Origin: Leadbetterella sp035299025
GTDB lineage: Bacteria > Bacteroidota > Bacteroidia > Cytophagales > Spirosomataceae
Assembly (NCBI GenBank): GCA_035299025.1
Contig: DATGXK010000007.1
Span: forward strand, 124,001 to 188,000
Direction: 5' to 3'
DNA length: 64,000 nt
Within the stretch, counting starts at the first letter, position 1; every line of letters begins with the position of its first letter. The notes beneath the pieces were generated by a model. It made no database searches. It saw only the letters and a list, made by a program, of their open reading frames with translations, and was not told the origin of the DNA. This document shows, in pieces, positions 34,221-44,800 of the stretch. The position numbers and the translations under genes are program-made.

Positions 34221-35054
34221 TTACTCAAATATTTCAAGAATTTGTTTGATTTCCGAATACTTGTCGTCATCTCCAGCTTTTTGATAAGCAAAAGTCAGAT
34301 TGGTCAGTATTCGTTTAATAATCTCTACATTTGAGCATGATTTATAATATTTAGCATCAGGCTTAATGTTCATTTGTTTGAGATAATCGTCAATGTCTTT
34401 TTCTAGAAAAACTTGGCCTCTGTTAAAGGGGTTTAAGAAGAATCTATAGCCAGGGCAGTCAAAAATCAATACAAAGAGATTGGGCAGATTTACGCCATAT
34501 ATGGGTAGGTCGAGGCTTTGGGCAAGCAGAATAAAAAGGCAACTCAAGGCAACAGGGTTTCCTTTCTTTTGGCTTAGCACCAGATTAAACATAGAATTGG
34601 AAGGTGAATGAAAGTTCTTTACGTTAGGTTCGAACTTAAATTCCTCAAAAACAACTTGATTCAGAACCCTCACTACATCGTTTGGGTGCATTTTGTCTTG
34701 TGTTTTCAGCCAAACCTCCATTTGTATTTTTTTTAGCTCATCTTCAAGGGTTTCGATTTTAAGATCGGGATATTGGTATTTAGAAATGAGCCAAAGGCCA
34801 GTCATAAGGTCGTTATTATTGCCATTTTTCCAAACCCTAAACTCTTCGTTGAGGTTATTGAGGTGCATTTCATGAACCAGGTCCTCAATTTTTCTTTGAA
34901 GGATGGGATTGAGCCCGTTGTTTTCCCATTCTTTTTCAAGAATAGGTATGGCGTCAGAGCCTAGATTTTTAATATTATTTTCAACAATACTAACCACCTC
35001 AGAGTCAGTATCGTCCAATAGAGAAATCATAGCTTGTAAATCCTGTTTGTTCAT
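34221..35054 (-). CDS. SirB1/transglutaminase-like family protein
   Basis: A 277-residue cytoplasmic protein. The SirB1-like transglutaminase-core region is seen in SMFNLVLSQKKGNPVALSCLFILLAQSLDLPIYGVNLPNLFVL; the Gly-Asn-Pro-Val segment is typical and corresponds to the place of the catalytic Cys in active enzymes, here without a Cys. HEAT-like helices make up the N-terminal part. The function is unknown. ATG 35054 was chosen because MNKQDLQAMISLLDD is the natural domain start; the longer frame to 35309 would overlap galE. Confidence 0.82.
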   Translation of the reverse strand: MNKQDLQAMISLLDDTDSEVVSIVENNIKNLGSDAIPILEKEWENNGLNPILQRKIEDLVHEMHLNNLNEEFRVWKNGNNNDLMTGLWLISKYQYPDLKIETLEDELKKIQMEVWLKTQDKMHPNDVVRVLNQVVFEEFKFEPNVKNFHSPSNSMFNLVLSQKKGNPVALSCLFILLAQSLDLPIYGVNLPNLFVLIFDCPGYRFFLNPFNRGQVFLEKDIDDYLKQMNIKPDAKYYKSCSNVEIIKRILTNLTFAYQKAGDDDKYSEIKQILEIFE

Positions 35055-35131
35055 TCGAAAGCTTTTTTGGTCAATATTATAAGTTATCAACTTAAAAACA
35101 AACATTATTTTTAAAACATTTGTAATCTTTG

Positions 35132-35139
35132 TATTTTTG
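35132..35139 (+). promoter_or_regulatory. Predicted -7 element of the galE-rfbB-rfbA operon
   Basis: TATTTTTG fits TAnnTTTG, 15 bases before the galE ATG. The -33 position is T-rich but not an exact TTTG. Confidence 0.45.
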
Positions 35140-35154
35140 TGAAAATATCGTTTT

Positions 35155-36168
35155 ATGAATGTACTCGTTACCGGAGGTGCCGGTTTTATTGGCTCACACA
35201 CTGTTGTAGAATTGGTACAGGCTGGTTTCCATCCATTTATTATTGATGACCTCAGTAATTCTTCGGAGTCTGTTTTGCTTGGACTTAAACATATCTTGGG
35301 AAAAGACATTCCGTTTTATAAAGCAGATTGTAATGATTTTGAGATAGTTAAAGAAATTGTCAATAAAAATAATATTGAAGGTATAATACACTTTGCGGCC
35401 TTCAAAGCTGTAGGCGAATCTGTGGCACAGCCTTTAAAGTACTACAAAAATAATATTGGGTCGCTGCTCAATGTGCTCGAAGTCATGAGGTCGACCGGGG
35501 TTAAAAATCTGGTTTTTAGTTCTTCTTGCACTGTTTATGGACAACCCGACCTAATACCAGTGACCGAAGACATCCCAAAGAAGAAAACAGAGTCTCCTTA
35601 TGGAAATACAAAGGCAATTGCCGAGGATATTCTGGAAGACGTGGTGAAGTCTGGCGAACCCATGAGTATTATTTCTTTGCGGTATTTTAATCCTATTGGA
35701 GCCCATGAGAGTGCCGAAATAGGAGAATTGCCCAACGGTGTCCCTAGCAACCTCGTACCTTTCGTAACCCAAACTGCCATAGGTAAAAGACCGAAACTGG
35801 TTGTTTTTGGAAATGATTATAATACCGAAGACGGTTCAAATATCAGGGATTTCATTCATGTGGTAGATTTGGCAAAAGCCCACGTTTCTGCATTGAATTT
35901 ACTGAAAAGTAAAGGAGGTAATTATTACGATGTTTTTAATATTGGTACTGGTCGTGGCAATTCTGTTTTAGAGGTTATTAATATCTTCGAAAAGGTAAAT
36001 AATGTCAAGCTCAATTATGAAATAGGACCTAGGAGGCCTGGGGACATTGAAAAAATATTCGGGAATGTAGAGAAAGCCAAAAATATTTTGAATTGGCAAA
36101 CAGAAAAAACATTGGAAGAAAGCCTAAGAGATGCTTGGGCTTGGGAATTAAAATTAAATAATAAATAA
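35155..36168 (+). CDS. galE: UDP-glucose 4-epimerase
   Basis: A 337-residue NAD-dependent SDR that interconverts UDP-glucose and UDP-galactose. The NAD motif is TGGAGFIGSH (residues 6-15), and the catalytic block is SSSCTVYG with YGNTK (about 149-153). DFIHVVDLA and NIGTGRG are typical of the family. It is the first gene of a three-gene operon for nucleotide sugars. The dTDP-glucose dehydratase gene starts 5 bases after the stop. Confidence 0.95.
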   Translation: MNVLVTGGAGFIGSHTVVELVQAGFHPFIIDDLSNSSESVLLGLKHILGKDIPFYKADCNDFEIVKEIVNKNNIEGIIHFAAFKAVGESVAQPLKYYKNNIGSLLNVLEVMRSTGVKNLVFSSSCTVYGQPDLIPVTEDIPKKKTESPYGNTKAIAEDILEDVVKSGEPMSIISLRYFNPIGAHESAEIGELPNGVPSNLVPFVTQTAIGKRPKLVVFGNDYNTEDGSNIRDFIHVVDLAKAHVSALNLLKSKGGNYYDVFNIGTGRGNSVLEVINIFEKVNNVKLNYEIGPRRPGDIEKIFGNVEKAKNILNWQTEKTLEESLRDAWAWELKLNNK

Positions 36169-36173
36169 AACTG

Positions 36174-37247
36174 ATGAGTTTTGAAAAAAGCATTTTAATT
36201 ACTGGCGGTGCTGGATTTATTGGTTCACACGTGGTGAGATTGTTTGTAACCAAATATCCAAATTACCAAATAGTTAATTTAGACAAATTGACTTATGCAG
36301 GCAATTTAGAAAACCTAAAGGATATAGATCAACTGCCTAACTATGTTTTTGAGCATGGCGACATAGTTGATGAAGCATACATTGACGGTTTGTTTGGTAA
36401 GTACAACTTCGATGGAGTTATACATTTAGCGGCAGAGTCGCATGTAGATAGGTCAATTACCGACCCTATGGCTTTTGTGAAAACAAATGTGATAGGCACT
36501 TGTAATTTACTAAATGCGGCCAAGAACCTATGGAAGGGGCAAATGGAAGGAAAGAGATTTTACCATGTTTCTACCGACGAGGTTTATGGTGAACTGCATG
36601 ACCCAAGCGAGTTTTTTGTAGAAACCACCAGCTACGACCCCCGATCGCCATATTCGGCATCAAAAGCTAGCTCCGACCACTTTGTTCGTGCCTATCATAA
36701 CACCTATGGCCTGCCAATTGTAGTTTCCAATTGTTCTAACAACTATGGACCTAATCACTTTCCAGAGAAATTGATACCATTGATGATAAACAATATCAAG
36801 AATAGTAAACCCCTGCCTGTCTATGGTAAGGGCGAAAATGTGAGAGATTGGTTGTACGTTATAGACCATGCCAGAGCCATAGATGCTATTTTCCATAATG
36901 GTAAGAATGGCGACACCTATAATATTGGTGGCAATAATGAATGGAAGAATCTTGATTTGGTACATCTACTTTGTGATCTCATGGATGAAAAGCTCGGAAA
37001 TGGCTCGGGAAAGAGCAGAGAATTGATTACTTATGTGACAGATAGAGCCGGTCACGATTTACGATATGCCATAGATGCTACAAAATTGATGACCGAATTG
37101 GGTTGGAGTCCTTCAGTTACTTTTGAAGAAGGCTTGTCAAAAACTGTAGATTGGTATCTCAACAATTGGAGCTGGATTGAAAATATCACTTCTGGCGAAT
37201 ATCAGAAGTATTATACTGCCATGTACGAAAACTCTTCAAATTCATAA
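36174..37247 (+). CDS. rfbB: dTDP-glucose 4,6-dehydratase
   Basis: A 357-residue extended SDR that converts dTDP-glucose to dTDP-4-keto-6-deoxyglucose. NAD motif TGGAGFIGSHVVR lies near residues 10-22; HLAAESHVDRSI, STDEVYG and the catalytic YSASK (about 161-165) are diagnostic, with NCSNNYGP and RDWLYVIDHARAI as further landmarks. It acts right after RfbA in the dTDP-deoxyhexose pathway (e.g. for rhamnose). Translation is probably coupled: it lies 5 bases after galE and 2 bases before rfbA. Confidence 0.95.
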   Translation: MSFEKSILITGGAGFIGSHVVRLFVTKYPNYQIVNLDKLTYAGNLENLKDIDQLPNYVFEHGDIVDEAYIDGLFGKYNFDGVIHLAAESHVDRSITDPMAFVKTNVIGTCNLLNAAKNLWKGQMEGKRFYHVSTDEVYGELHDPSEFFVETTSYDPRSPYSASKASSDHFVRAYHNTYGLPIVVSNCSNNYGPNHFPEKLIPLMINNIKNSKPLPVYGKGENVRDWLYVIDHARAIDAIFHNGKNGDTYNIGGNNEWKNLDLVHLLCDLMDEKLGNGSGKSRELITYVTDRAGHDLRYAIDATKLMTELGWSPSVTFEEGLSKTVDWYLNNWSWIENITSGEYQKYYTAMYENSSNS

Positions 37248-37249
37248 AA

Positions 37250-38110
37250 ATGAAAGGAATAATTTTAGCAGGTGGAAGCGGAACAAGGTTGCACCCACTC
37301 ACATTGGCAGTAAGTAAGCAGCTTATGCCGGTTTATGATAAGCCCATGATTTACTATCCCTTGTCAATTTTGATGTTGGCAGGAATAAACGAAGTCTTGA
37401 TTATATCTACTCCGCATGATCTACCTCACTTCAAGAAATTGTTGGGTGATGGTTCTCAAATCGGTTGTAAGTTTGAATATGCTGAGCAAGCCATACCAAA
37501 CGGCCTAGCTCAAGCATTCGTTATAGGCGAAGAATTTATCGGCAATGACAAAGTGGCCTTGGTTTTAGGTGATAATATTTTTTACGGAAGTGGCTTGAGT
37601 AAACTTCTGCAGTCTTGTGCCGATCCAGACGGAGGAATGGTTTTTGCATATCCTGTTCACGATCCTGAACGCTATGGTGTTGTAGAGTTCGATACAGACT
37701 TTAATGCCCTGAGTATTGAAGAAAAACCGGAAGTGCCAAAGAGCAATTACGCTGTACCCGGCTTATACTTTTACGACAATGAAGTGGTTGAAATTGCTAA
37801 AAACATAGAGCCTTCGCCCCGTGGAGAATATGAAATAACAGATGTTAACAGGGTTTATTTGGAAAGAGGCAAACTCAAAGTGGGTGTAATGAACAGAGGA
37901 ACGGCTTGGCTAGATACTGGTACGTTTAACTCACTCATGCAGGCTGGGCAGTTTGTTCAGGTAATAGAAGAACGTCAGGGGCTTAAAGTGGGCTGTATAG
38001 AAGAGGTAGCTTACAGAATGGGCTTTATAAACAAAGAGCAACTCACAAAAATAGCCCAACCTTTGGTAAAGTCGGGCTATGGTCAATATCTTTTAAATCT
38101 TTTGAAATAA
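37250..38110 (+). CDS. rfbA: Glucose-1-phosphate thymidylyltransferase
   Basis: A 286-residue nucleotidyltransferase that makes dTDP-glucose from dTTP and glucose-1-phosphate. The signature GGSGTRLHPLT lies at residues 8-18, followed by VYDKPMIYYPLS and LVLGDNIFYG; RGTAWLDTGTF is near 220. It completes the first two dTDP-sugar steps with RfbB. The rfbC and rfbD genes for rhamnose are not in the window. An AT-rich perfect inverted repeat spans its stop codon. Confidence 0.96.
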   Translation: MKGIILAGGSGTRLHPLTLAVSKQLMPVYDKPMIYYPLSILMLAGINEVLIISTPHDLPHFKKLLGDGSQIGCKFEYAEQAIPNGLAQAFVIGEEFIGNDKVALVLGDNIFYGSGLSKLLQSCADPDGGMVFAYPVHDPERYGVVEFDTDFNALSIEEKPEVPKSNYAVPGLYFYDNEVVEIAKNIEPSPRGEYEITDVNRVYLERGKLKVGVMNRGTAWLDTGTFNSLMQAGQFVQVIEERQGLKVGCIEEVAYRMGFINKEQLTKIAQPLVKSGYGQYLLNLLK

Positions 38111-38125
38111 TTCTTGAATTATTTC
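38104..38125. terminator. AT-rich inverted repeat spanning both convergent stop codons
   Basis: A perfect 10-bp inverted repeat, GAAATAATTC-TT-GAATTATTTC. It overlaps the TAA of rfbA and the TGA of the opposite gene. It could act as a weak bidirectional terminator, but it has no clear T-run. Confidence 0.5.
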
Positions 38126-38651
38126 ACCAGCCGTCATCAGCAACTGGTTTCTTTTTAACTGGAGGGGTGGCGGCTGTTGTTTTTCCCTTTGCCTTAGGGT
38201 CTGCTTTGGCAGCCACAGTTGGAGCCGATGAAATCACACTCTCTCCTTTTTCAATTCTTGAATATACTCTACTGACAATCTTCCATTCATTGTTTACTTT
38301 GAGCAAATTTAGCAAATCAATGATTTTAGAAGTTGGATATTCTGTCTCGGTAACAGCAGTGGCGGCAGTGCCTGCATACGACCAGGAGACTATTTTGGTA
38401 CTGCGTTCCATTTTCTGATTTGGCTTTATTTTAGAAGCCAAAGACTCCACAGTCATACCTGTAACACCTGTTTTTCCGACTGATTTTTGAATGGCATCAC
38501 TAAAGAAAGCTTTCTTAAATCTATCTACTTCCCCATTGGTGCCGCCCTCTAAATAATCATTTAGTGTTTGAGTTATTAGTTCTTCGTCGGTTTGTGCATT
38601 GGCCGTCTGCAATGAGAAAGCTAATGCTAATATTAAAACAAGGTTACGCAT
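38124..38651 (-). CDS. Secreted NTF2-like (putative lumazine-binding type) protein
   Basis: A 175-residue protein with a signal peptide (MRNLVLILALAFSLQTANAQ). The NTF2-like fold is indicated by ITQTLNDYLEGGTNGEVDRFKKAFFSDA and by the strand pair around ATAVTETEYPTSKIIDLLNLLKVNNEWKIVSRVY. The C-terminal 40 residues are rich in Ala, Lys and Pro and probably disordered. Ligand or activity is unknown. ATG 38651 begins the signal peptide; the frame extends to 38714 without one. Confidence 0.82.
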   Translation of the reverse strand: MRNLVLILALAFSLQTANAQTDEELITQTLNDYLEGGTNGEVDRFKKAFFSDAIQKSVGKTGVTGMTVESLASKIKPNQKMERSTKIVSWSYAGTAATAVTETEYPTSKIIDLLNLLKVNNEWKIVSRVYSRIEKGESVISSAPTVAAKADPKAKGKTTAATPPVKKKPVADDGW

Positions 38652-38752
38652 GATTTTTTGTATTATTTTTCTGCAAATTAAACGTATTTTTTCAATCAAT
38701 ATTTTTTGTGACATTTTTTTTTCTTTTCAGTCAAAATGCCAGACAAAAAAAT

Positions 38753-38760
38753 TAAATTTG
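38753..38760 (+). promoter_or_regulatory. Predicted -7 element of the LysM/BON gene
   Basis: TAAATTTG, 36 bases before the ATG at 38797. No clear -33 TTTG. Confidence 0.45.
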
Positions 38761-38796
38761 TCTTTAACTATTTTCAATTTTAAAATTTCAACAACA

Positions 38797-39252
38797 ATGG
38801 GATTAATGTCGTTTTTTAAAGGAGTTGGCGAAAAGCTTTTCGGTAAGTCGGAGGCTGAAGTGGCCGAAAAAACACCAGAGCTTAAGGCATCAGCACTTTT
38901 GGCTCATGTTCAAGGTTTGGGTTTAGCTTTTAAGGCTCTTACTGTAAAAGTTAACGGAGACACCGTGACCATAGCGGGTGAGGTAGAAACCCAAGAGGAT
39001 GCCGAAAAAATTGCTTTGGCTGTAGGTAATGTAGAGGGTGTAGAAGCTGTTGATAACCAAATGGTTGTTGCTACTCCTGCTCCTGAGGCAACTTATCACA
39101 CAGTAGTAAAAGGCGATACACTTTCTAAAATTGCTAAAACCGTTTATGGCGACGCCATGAAATATCCTGTGATTTTTGAAGCGAACAAACCAATGCTAAA
39201 AGACCCAGATTTGATTTACCCTGGACAAGTTTTGAGAATTCCTGCATTATGA
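38797..39252 (+). CDS. BON and LysM domain protein (Kbp/YgaU-like)
   Basis: A 151-residue cytoplasmic protein with a BON domain (about 25-90, LLAHVQGLGLAFKALTVKVNGDTVTIAGEVETQEDAEKIALAVGNVEGV) and a C-terminal LysM domain (about 100-150, YHTVVKGDTLSKIAKTVYGDAMKYPVIFEANKP). This is the layout of Kbp of E. coli, a K+-binding protein. No signal peptide. ATG 38797 was chosen because MGLMSFFKGVGEKLFG is the family start, and the promoter-like element lies just upstream. A terminator follows. Confidence 0.9.
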   Translation: MGLMSFFKGVGEKLFGKSEAEVAEKTPELKASALLAHVQGLGLAFKALTVKVNGDTVTIAGEVETQEDAEKIALAVGNVEGVEAVDNQMVVATPAPEATYHTVVKGDTLSKIAKTVYGDAMKYPVIFEANKPMLKDPDLIYPGQVLRIPAL

Positions 39253-39263
39253 TACTTTTAGAG

Positions 39264-39287
39264 AAGAGCCTTTCGGGGCTCTTTTTT
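39264..39287 (+). terminator. Terminator after the LysM/BON gene
   Basis: AAGAGCC and GGCTCTT around a TTTCGG loop, then a T-run. It ends within the stop region of the convergent M43 protease gene. Confidence 0.8.
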
Positions 39288-41787
39288 ATTTGATAAGGTA
39301 ATGATAGTAGGACTTTTTAGATCCCGCTAGAATTAAAATATATTTTCCTGACGCAAGTTGGCCAATATTTAAAATTCCCTCACTTTCATTGTTAGTTTTT
39401 TGCGATAGAACTTCCTTTCCTTCTGTATTGATTATTCTAATTTCAGACACTTTATCTTCCGAAACAACATAATTTACGAATTCACCACTTATAGGATTGG
39501 GATAAATTCTTGAAGTGGTTTTGTCTTCTTCAGGATTTCCAAGAATAGTCAAAACAACTATACTTGCTGATCCGGTTGTGGTTCCTGAGCCACAATAGTT
39601 CGAAACTTTGCTTAGTCTATATTCTGTAGATAACAATGGATTAACCGCGATTTTGAGTTCAGCCGAATTTACTGTAAGGTCTCCGAGGTGGTCTATGGTT
39701 ACATTCCAAGGAGGAGAGCCCGTCAGGGTTAAATTTAAAAAAGTAGAATCTCCAAGAAAAATATTAGAGTTCCCACTAATTTCACCCGAAACCGGCTCAT
39801 CTACAATAACCTCAAGCTTACTTTTGGGACTTTCACAGGAGTTGGAGTCACTTTGAGAAACATAATAGGTCTTTTTACTTACCTGAAGTGCATTGAGTAA
39901 AACACTGTAAGTGAATTCACTGGCGTTTTCAGCGTTATACCATTTGAGATTTTGCCCATTTGCGTTTAAAAAATAGTCTTTCGTGCCAAAACATAAATGT
40001 AAGGGTGTAACCACACTCGGTTGGGCGGGAGGGGTTTTTACTAAAAATGAGATGGTATTGCTAAATTCCCCAAGTTTTTTGCCCAATACTTTGAGGTCGT
40101 AGGTTTTATCCTTTTGGATTTCTGATGAAAGATAAAACTCTATGGCATTTTCCAAGAGGTTGGGTATTATGTTGATAGTCTGCTGGTAGTCTTTGATTTG
40201 TAATTGATAATAACCGTCGTTTTCGTTGGTTTTTAAGCCTGTTATGGGCAGTTTTATGAGTGTTTCATTACAAAAAACGCCCTTGCTAGTTATTTGAAGA
40301 GAAGCCGCCAAGGCTTCTACATAAACGCTTGGGTTTTGGTCAATAATTCCACAGGGGTTAGATATTTCAGAAATAGTAAATAGTTTGCTTTGTTGTACCT
40401 TAACATTAAAATTGACTGAGTTGGAAGTGATTCCGTTGTAGGAATAACCATCCCAGTCTTTAAAACTCCAGGGACCCGAGCCACCGAATGTAATTGTAAG
40501 ATTTACCGCATCACCACTGTTTACTACTTTTTGCGAACTCGAAATCCCTACTGTTGGCGGCGATTTTATCTCAAAATTGTTGCTTATCGGACTTTCAGAA
40601 TAGGGGTGAGTAGATTTAATTATAAGCCGATAGTTGTTCCCGTCTTCCCAGGAGGCATCGGTCTTGATTTTGATTTGCTGGTCGCTGAGTATTTCATAAT
40701 TGATAACCTCCCTGAAATTCTCACTGTTTTGGTTTGAAATCTCAACTTTTAGCTCGTTTTTAGGGTCGAAAAAGCCAGATTTTTGATAATTCACAATAAT
40801 ATCCTCGCCCTTGCAATATGTGGTTTTGTCGAGGTTGCTTACCGACAAGAAATTTGAAATATTCTTTGAAATGGTATATTCAGCTGACGGCGAAAGCCTG
40901 ACATTCAGGCCGGCTTCCATGGTTTGATATTGCATGGGTGTAAACTTAAACCCACATTTGTCTTGATAAGACATATAATTGTCCAGAGGTGGTGAGTATG
41001 CTTCGCCATTAAAATCGAGAAGATCTGCCGGAAGTTTTTCTGTACAAGACAGAGCAAAAATCGAAGAAGCTCGTTCAAACGGATCTGCTGGGGTGTCGCA
41101 GAGGAGGTCTCCTGTATTGTTGCAATTGGCACCAATGCCACGGGTGACCAGCTCACGCTTCGACCAGTCCTCGTTATTGCTGTCTTGATAAGTATGTAGG
41201 AGCCCAAAATAGTGCCCAAATTCGTGCGAAATTATTTTTTCTTTTAGTAAAGAAAATTGCGGAGCAGAATTGTCTAAATAACTAAGAATGATGGCATTAG
41301 AGCCTGAGCTCAAATTGGGTAAGATTGTGTAGCCATTTAGTTGACTAAGGTCTGGGCGGAGAATGGTATGGGTAAAGTACAGGTTTACTGCATCATGGTT
41401 ATCGTACTTTTGACGAAACTGAGCATCGTTTTCAGTTTTCAAATCATAGAAATCGTTGTCAGTGATATGTTGTACACTGTTTTGTTCAACTATAAACTGG
41501 ATATTGATTTCTGCAAAGACTTGATTGAGTTTGTTGACGAGTTCGAATACTTGAGCAGTGCTTATTTCCGCGGTGTTCTGCGTACTATGAATAACCTTGG
41601 GCTTGAGGTAGATTTCGTAATTTGCACCTCTTCTGGCTTTTTTGCTACTTGTTGCTTGTTTTAGGAGTGTTTGGTAGTTTTTTCTGTCTTCCTCTGAGAG
41701 AGAAAGTTGGCCACACCAAGACTGACTTTTGGCCGAAAGCCAAAAGAATGATAGTCCCAAAAATATCATTATTTTCCGGTGAAGCAT
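39286..41787 (-). CDS. Secreted M43 metalloprotease with type IX secretion tail
   Basis: 833 residues with a signal peptide (about 1-22, ending AKSQS). The zinc motif HEFGHYFGLLH lies at residues 188-198 (His188, Glu189, His192, Gly195, His198), with CDTPADP downstream and the Met-turn NYMSY near 272. This is the pappalysin (M43) family. Five or so Ig-like beta modules follow (about 300-760), and the last 80 residues form a Por-type C-terminal sorting domain (RIYPNPISGEFVNYV, then LNIGQLASGKYILIL). It should be exported by the type IX system and sit on the surface or be released. The reading frame is intact. Confidence 0.92.
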   Translation of the reverse strand: MLHRKIMIFLGLSFFWLSAKSQSWCGQLSLSEEDRKNYQTLLKQATSSKKARRGANYEIYLKPKVIHSTQNTAEISTAQVFELVNKLNQVFAEINIQFIVEQNSVQHITDNDFYDLKTENDAQFRQKYDNHDAVNLYFTHTILRPDLSQLNGYTILPNLSSGSNAIILSYLDNSAPQFSLLKEKIISHEFGHYFGLLHTYQDSNNEDWSKRELVTRGIGANCNNTGDLLCDTPADPFERASSIFALSCTEKLPADLLDFNGEAYSPPLDNYMSYQDKCGFKFTPMQYQTMEAGLNVRLSPSAEYTISKNISNFLSVSNLDKTTYCKGEDIIVNYQKSGFFDPKNELKVEISNQNSENFREVINYEILSDQQIKIKTDASWEDGNNYRLIIKSTHPYSESPISNNFEIKSPPTVGISSSQKVVNSGDAVNLTITFGGSGPWSFKDWDGYSYNGITSNSVNFNVKVQQSKLFTISEISNPCGIIDQNPSVYVEALAASLQITSKGVFCNETLIKLPITGLKTNENDGYYQLQIKDYQQTINIIPNLLENAIEFYLSSEIQKDKTYDLKVLGKKLGEFSNTISFLVKTPPAQPSVVTPLHLCFGTKDYFLNANGQNLKWYNAENASEFTYSVLLNALQVSKKTYYVSQSDSNSCESPKSKLEVIVDEPVSGEISGNSNIFLGDSTFLNLTLTGSPPWNVTIDHLGDLTVNSAELKIAVNPLLSTEYRLSKVSNYCGSGTTTGSASIVVLTILGNPEEDKTTSRIYPNPISGEFVNYVVSEDKVSEIRIINTEGKEVLSQKTNNESEGILNIGQLASGKYILILAGSKKSYYHYLIK

Positions 41788-41833
41788 ACCTTATTCCTAA
41801 CAAATTTCGAGCCGCAAAGGTACTTTTTTTGGA

Positions 41834-44800
41834 TTATATTTTGGCGTATTTTAGCTTAAATTGCTCAAATTCATGCTTTAAAATTGCCAATCGCTCTTCA
41901 AAACCTGTCAAGTCTCCAGTTTTGGCAGGCACTTCAATTTCCTTTGTTATTTCATGAATTCGCATGAGACCTATTGTTCCGGAGTTACCTTTTAGTGTAT
42001 GTAGTTCTTTCTGTATAGTTACCACATCATTTTTATGAAATGCCGCCTCGGAATTGGCAATCTGCTCTTCGCCTTCTTTTTCGAAATCTTCAAAAACTGA
42101 AAGGAGCATATCTGTGCCCACCATTTCTCGTAGGCTTTCGATAACCTCAGCATCGAAAGCCGGTATGTCTGCTTGAATTTCGAAAGTGTTGGTTTCGATA
42201 TCTTTAGGGTTGTCCTTACTTTCACTGATTTCAACCGAAGCCTTCTGGCCGGAAATATATTCGGCCACTTTTTTGATCAGGATATTGGCTCTAATGGGCT
42301 TGGAAATGTAGTCATCCATACCTTTCGAAATAAAATTCTCTCGGTCGTGCTGCATAGAATATGCCGTCATGGCCACTACTTTTGGCAGCTGCTCCGCAAA
42401 TTTTTCCTTCAATTTTTGCGTGGTTTCTATCCCGTCCATTTCTGGCATTTGAATATCCATCAATATTACATCAAAGGCCGGATTCTCGGTAAAAATATCG
42501 ATGGCTTTTTGTCCTGAATCTGCAGTTGTGACAATACAATTGGCTTTTTTTAGTATTTCCGAAGCTACTTTTCGGTTTACGGCATTGTCATCTACAAGCA
42601 GTACTTTGGGCGAATATCCGGTGAAATAGTTATTAAAGGAGATATCATTTTCAACCAATTCATTCGCTTTTATGTCTGCTTGTGCAGCCTTTTTGGCTTT
42701 TATTGAGAACCAAAAATTGCTTCCTTCTCCGGGTGTTGATATTAAACCAATTTCGCCGCCCATTTTTCGGCATAGTTCTTTCGAGATGACGAGACCTAGC
42801 CCCGTACCTCCAAAAGATTTTTTAGTGGAAATATCAAGTTGCTGGAAAGAACTAAACAGTTTTTTTTGATTTTCTTCTGAAATTCCTATCCCCGAATCAA
42901 TAACCTCAAACTTTACCAAATGCTCTTCCTCCGCTAGACTTTCACTGCTTACTTGTACTTTTACAGTACCATTTTGAGTGAATTTTATAGCATTCGATGT
43001 GAGATTTGATAGGATTTGGAGCAACCTGATTTGGTCGCCCTCAATGTAAACAGGTGTTTTTGGCTCAATTTCAAAGATGAGCTGGTTGTTTTTTTCTTTG
43101 GCTTTTTGGTTAAATAGAGCTACCAAATTTGTTAGTGTTTCTTTTATTTCGAAAGGTTTGTAGGCCAATTCCATCTTTCCGGCTTCTATTTTCGACAAGT
43201 CTAGTATGTCATTTAGAATTGTAAGAAGCGTTTCTGATGATTTTTTTATGGTTTGCACATAGTCCTTTTGGTTTTTCTCCAAAGGTGTTTCGTTCAAAAC
43301 ATCAATCATACCTATGATTCCGTTCATGGGTGTCCTAATCTCATGACTCATGTTGGCCAAAAACTGTTCTTTTATTTTAAGCGAATGCTCGGCTTCGTTT
43401 TTAGCTTTTTTGAGTTCTTCGGCACTTTTCATGAGCTCGGTGATATCTCTGGCAACACCTTCCACCTCTATAGGAATACCTTTTGAGTCTTTTATCATCC
43501 TGATATTCAGCATAAACTGTCGAAGTGTTTGGTCTTTTCTTTTGACGATTACCTCAAAGTTTGTAATGCTGCCGGTTTTGAGAAGTGCCTTGATGTCTTG
43601 CGATGAATTTTTGGCATTTTCGAAAAATTTATCGACTTTCTGGTGTATTACCTCTTCTACGGTGTAGCCTGTGTGGGCCAATACGGATGGGGAAATCATG
43701 ATGACATTTCCGGCCAAATCTGTACGGTAATAGATATCGATAAAAGATTCTATGGTGTTTCTGAACTTATTCTCACTTTTTTGAAGATTTATGAGGGCAT
43801 TTTTCTTTTCAGTAATATTTCGAGCAATACCCGATACTTCGTCTATTTGGCCATCTTCGGAGGACAAAATGGGATTAAGATAAAACTCAAACCAGTTCCT
43901 TCCACCATCCTTTTCGCCCCAATGCATTTCAAAGTATTGGGGTAAGCCCTGAAACGCCAGATTGTATTTTTCTCTGAGAACAGGCTTGTCCTCAGGTGAA
44001 ATCAATTTCCAACCAATTTTTTCGATGCTGCTATTGATCGTTGGCGAAATGCCCAGCTGTTCGTAAATGAGATTATGATAGTTTTTGTTGAAAGAACTGA
44101 GCTGGCGTTTTTGGGTTACAGTCCAGATATAATGCGTGCTACTATCAAAAATGGCGTTTAGTCTTGCGGTTTGCAAAAGAAGTTCTTCCTCAGATTTTTT
44201 ACGCTCCATGGCCATGGCTATTTGGCCTGATACGAATTCGAGCAATTCGAGATCTCGACTCGAAAACTTATTTTCGTCTGAGTATGATTTGATACCGATT
44301 ACTCCAATTGTTTTTTCGTTGATTTTTAAGGGAACCAATATCTGTACCGCTGGGAGGTTAGATTCATAGATGAAGAGTTTTTCTTTTTCTATGAGTTGGC
44401 TAAGTTCTTCTTTGTTGAAAATCAGCGGTTTGTTCTGTAATATTGAGTATTCTATAAGTCCATTTCCGAGGTTACGCTTGAGGTAATTGTGGCCGGTTTC
44501 GTAGTATTCATCCACATGGTATGGGAAGTAAATACTGTTGTTTTCGGGTTCATATACGGCTACAAAGAAATTATTGGCATAGATATTTTTTTGTAAATTT
44601 TGATGTACCTGGGTCAAGAATCCCTCCAAACTTTTGGTATTGAGATTACTCTGGGCTATAGCGTAGTAGAGGTTTTGAGCCGCCTCTGCTCTTCTTCGTT
44701 GTGTAATGTCTTTGAGAATACATCTAAACGAAACTGGCTCGCCTTTTATGTATCGGCAGTTTATATCGCCAGAAAGGTAAACTCTTTTTTGTTGTTTGTT

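Noticed and set aside
36174..38110. Incomplete rhamnose operon (missing rfbC and rfbD) as a sign of damage
   Set aside because: Split dTDP-sugar genes are common, and the missing genes may lie outside the window, so there is no evidence of loss here.
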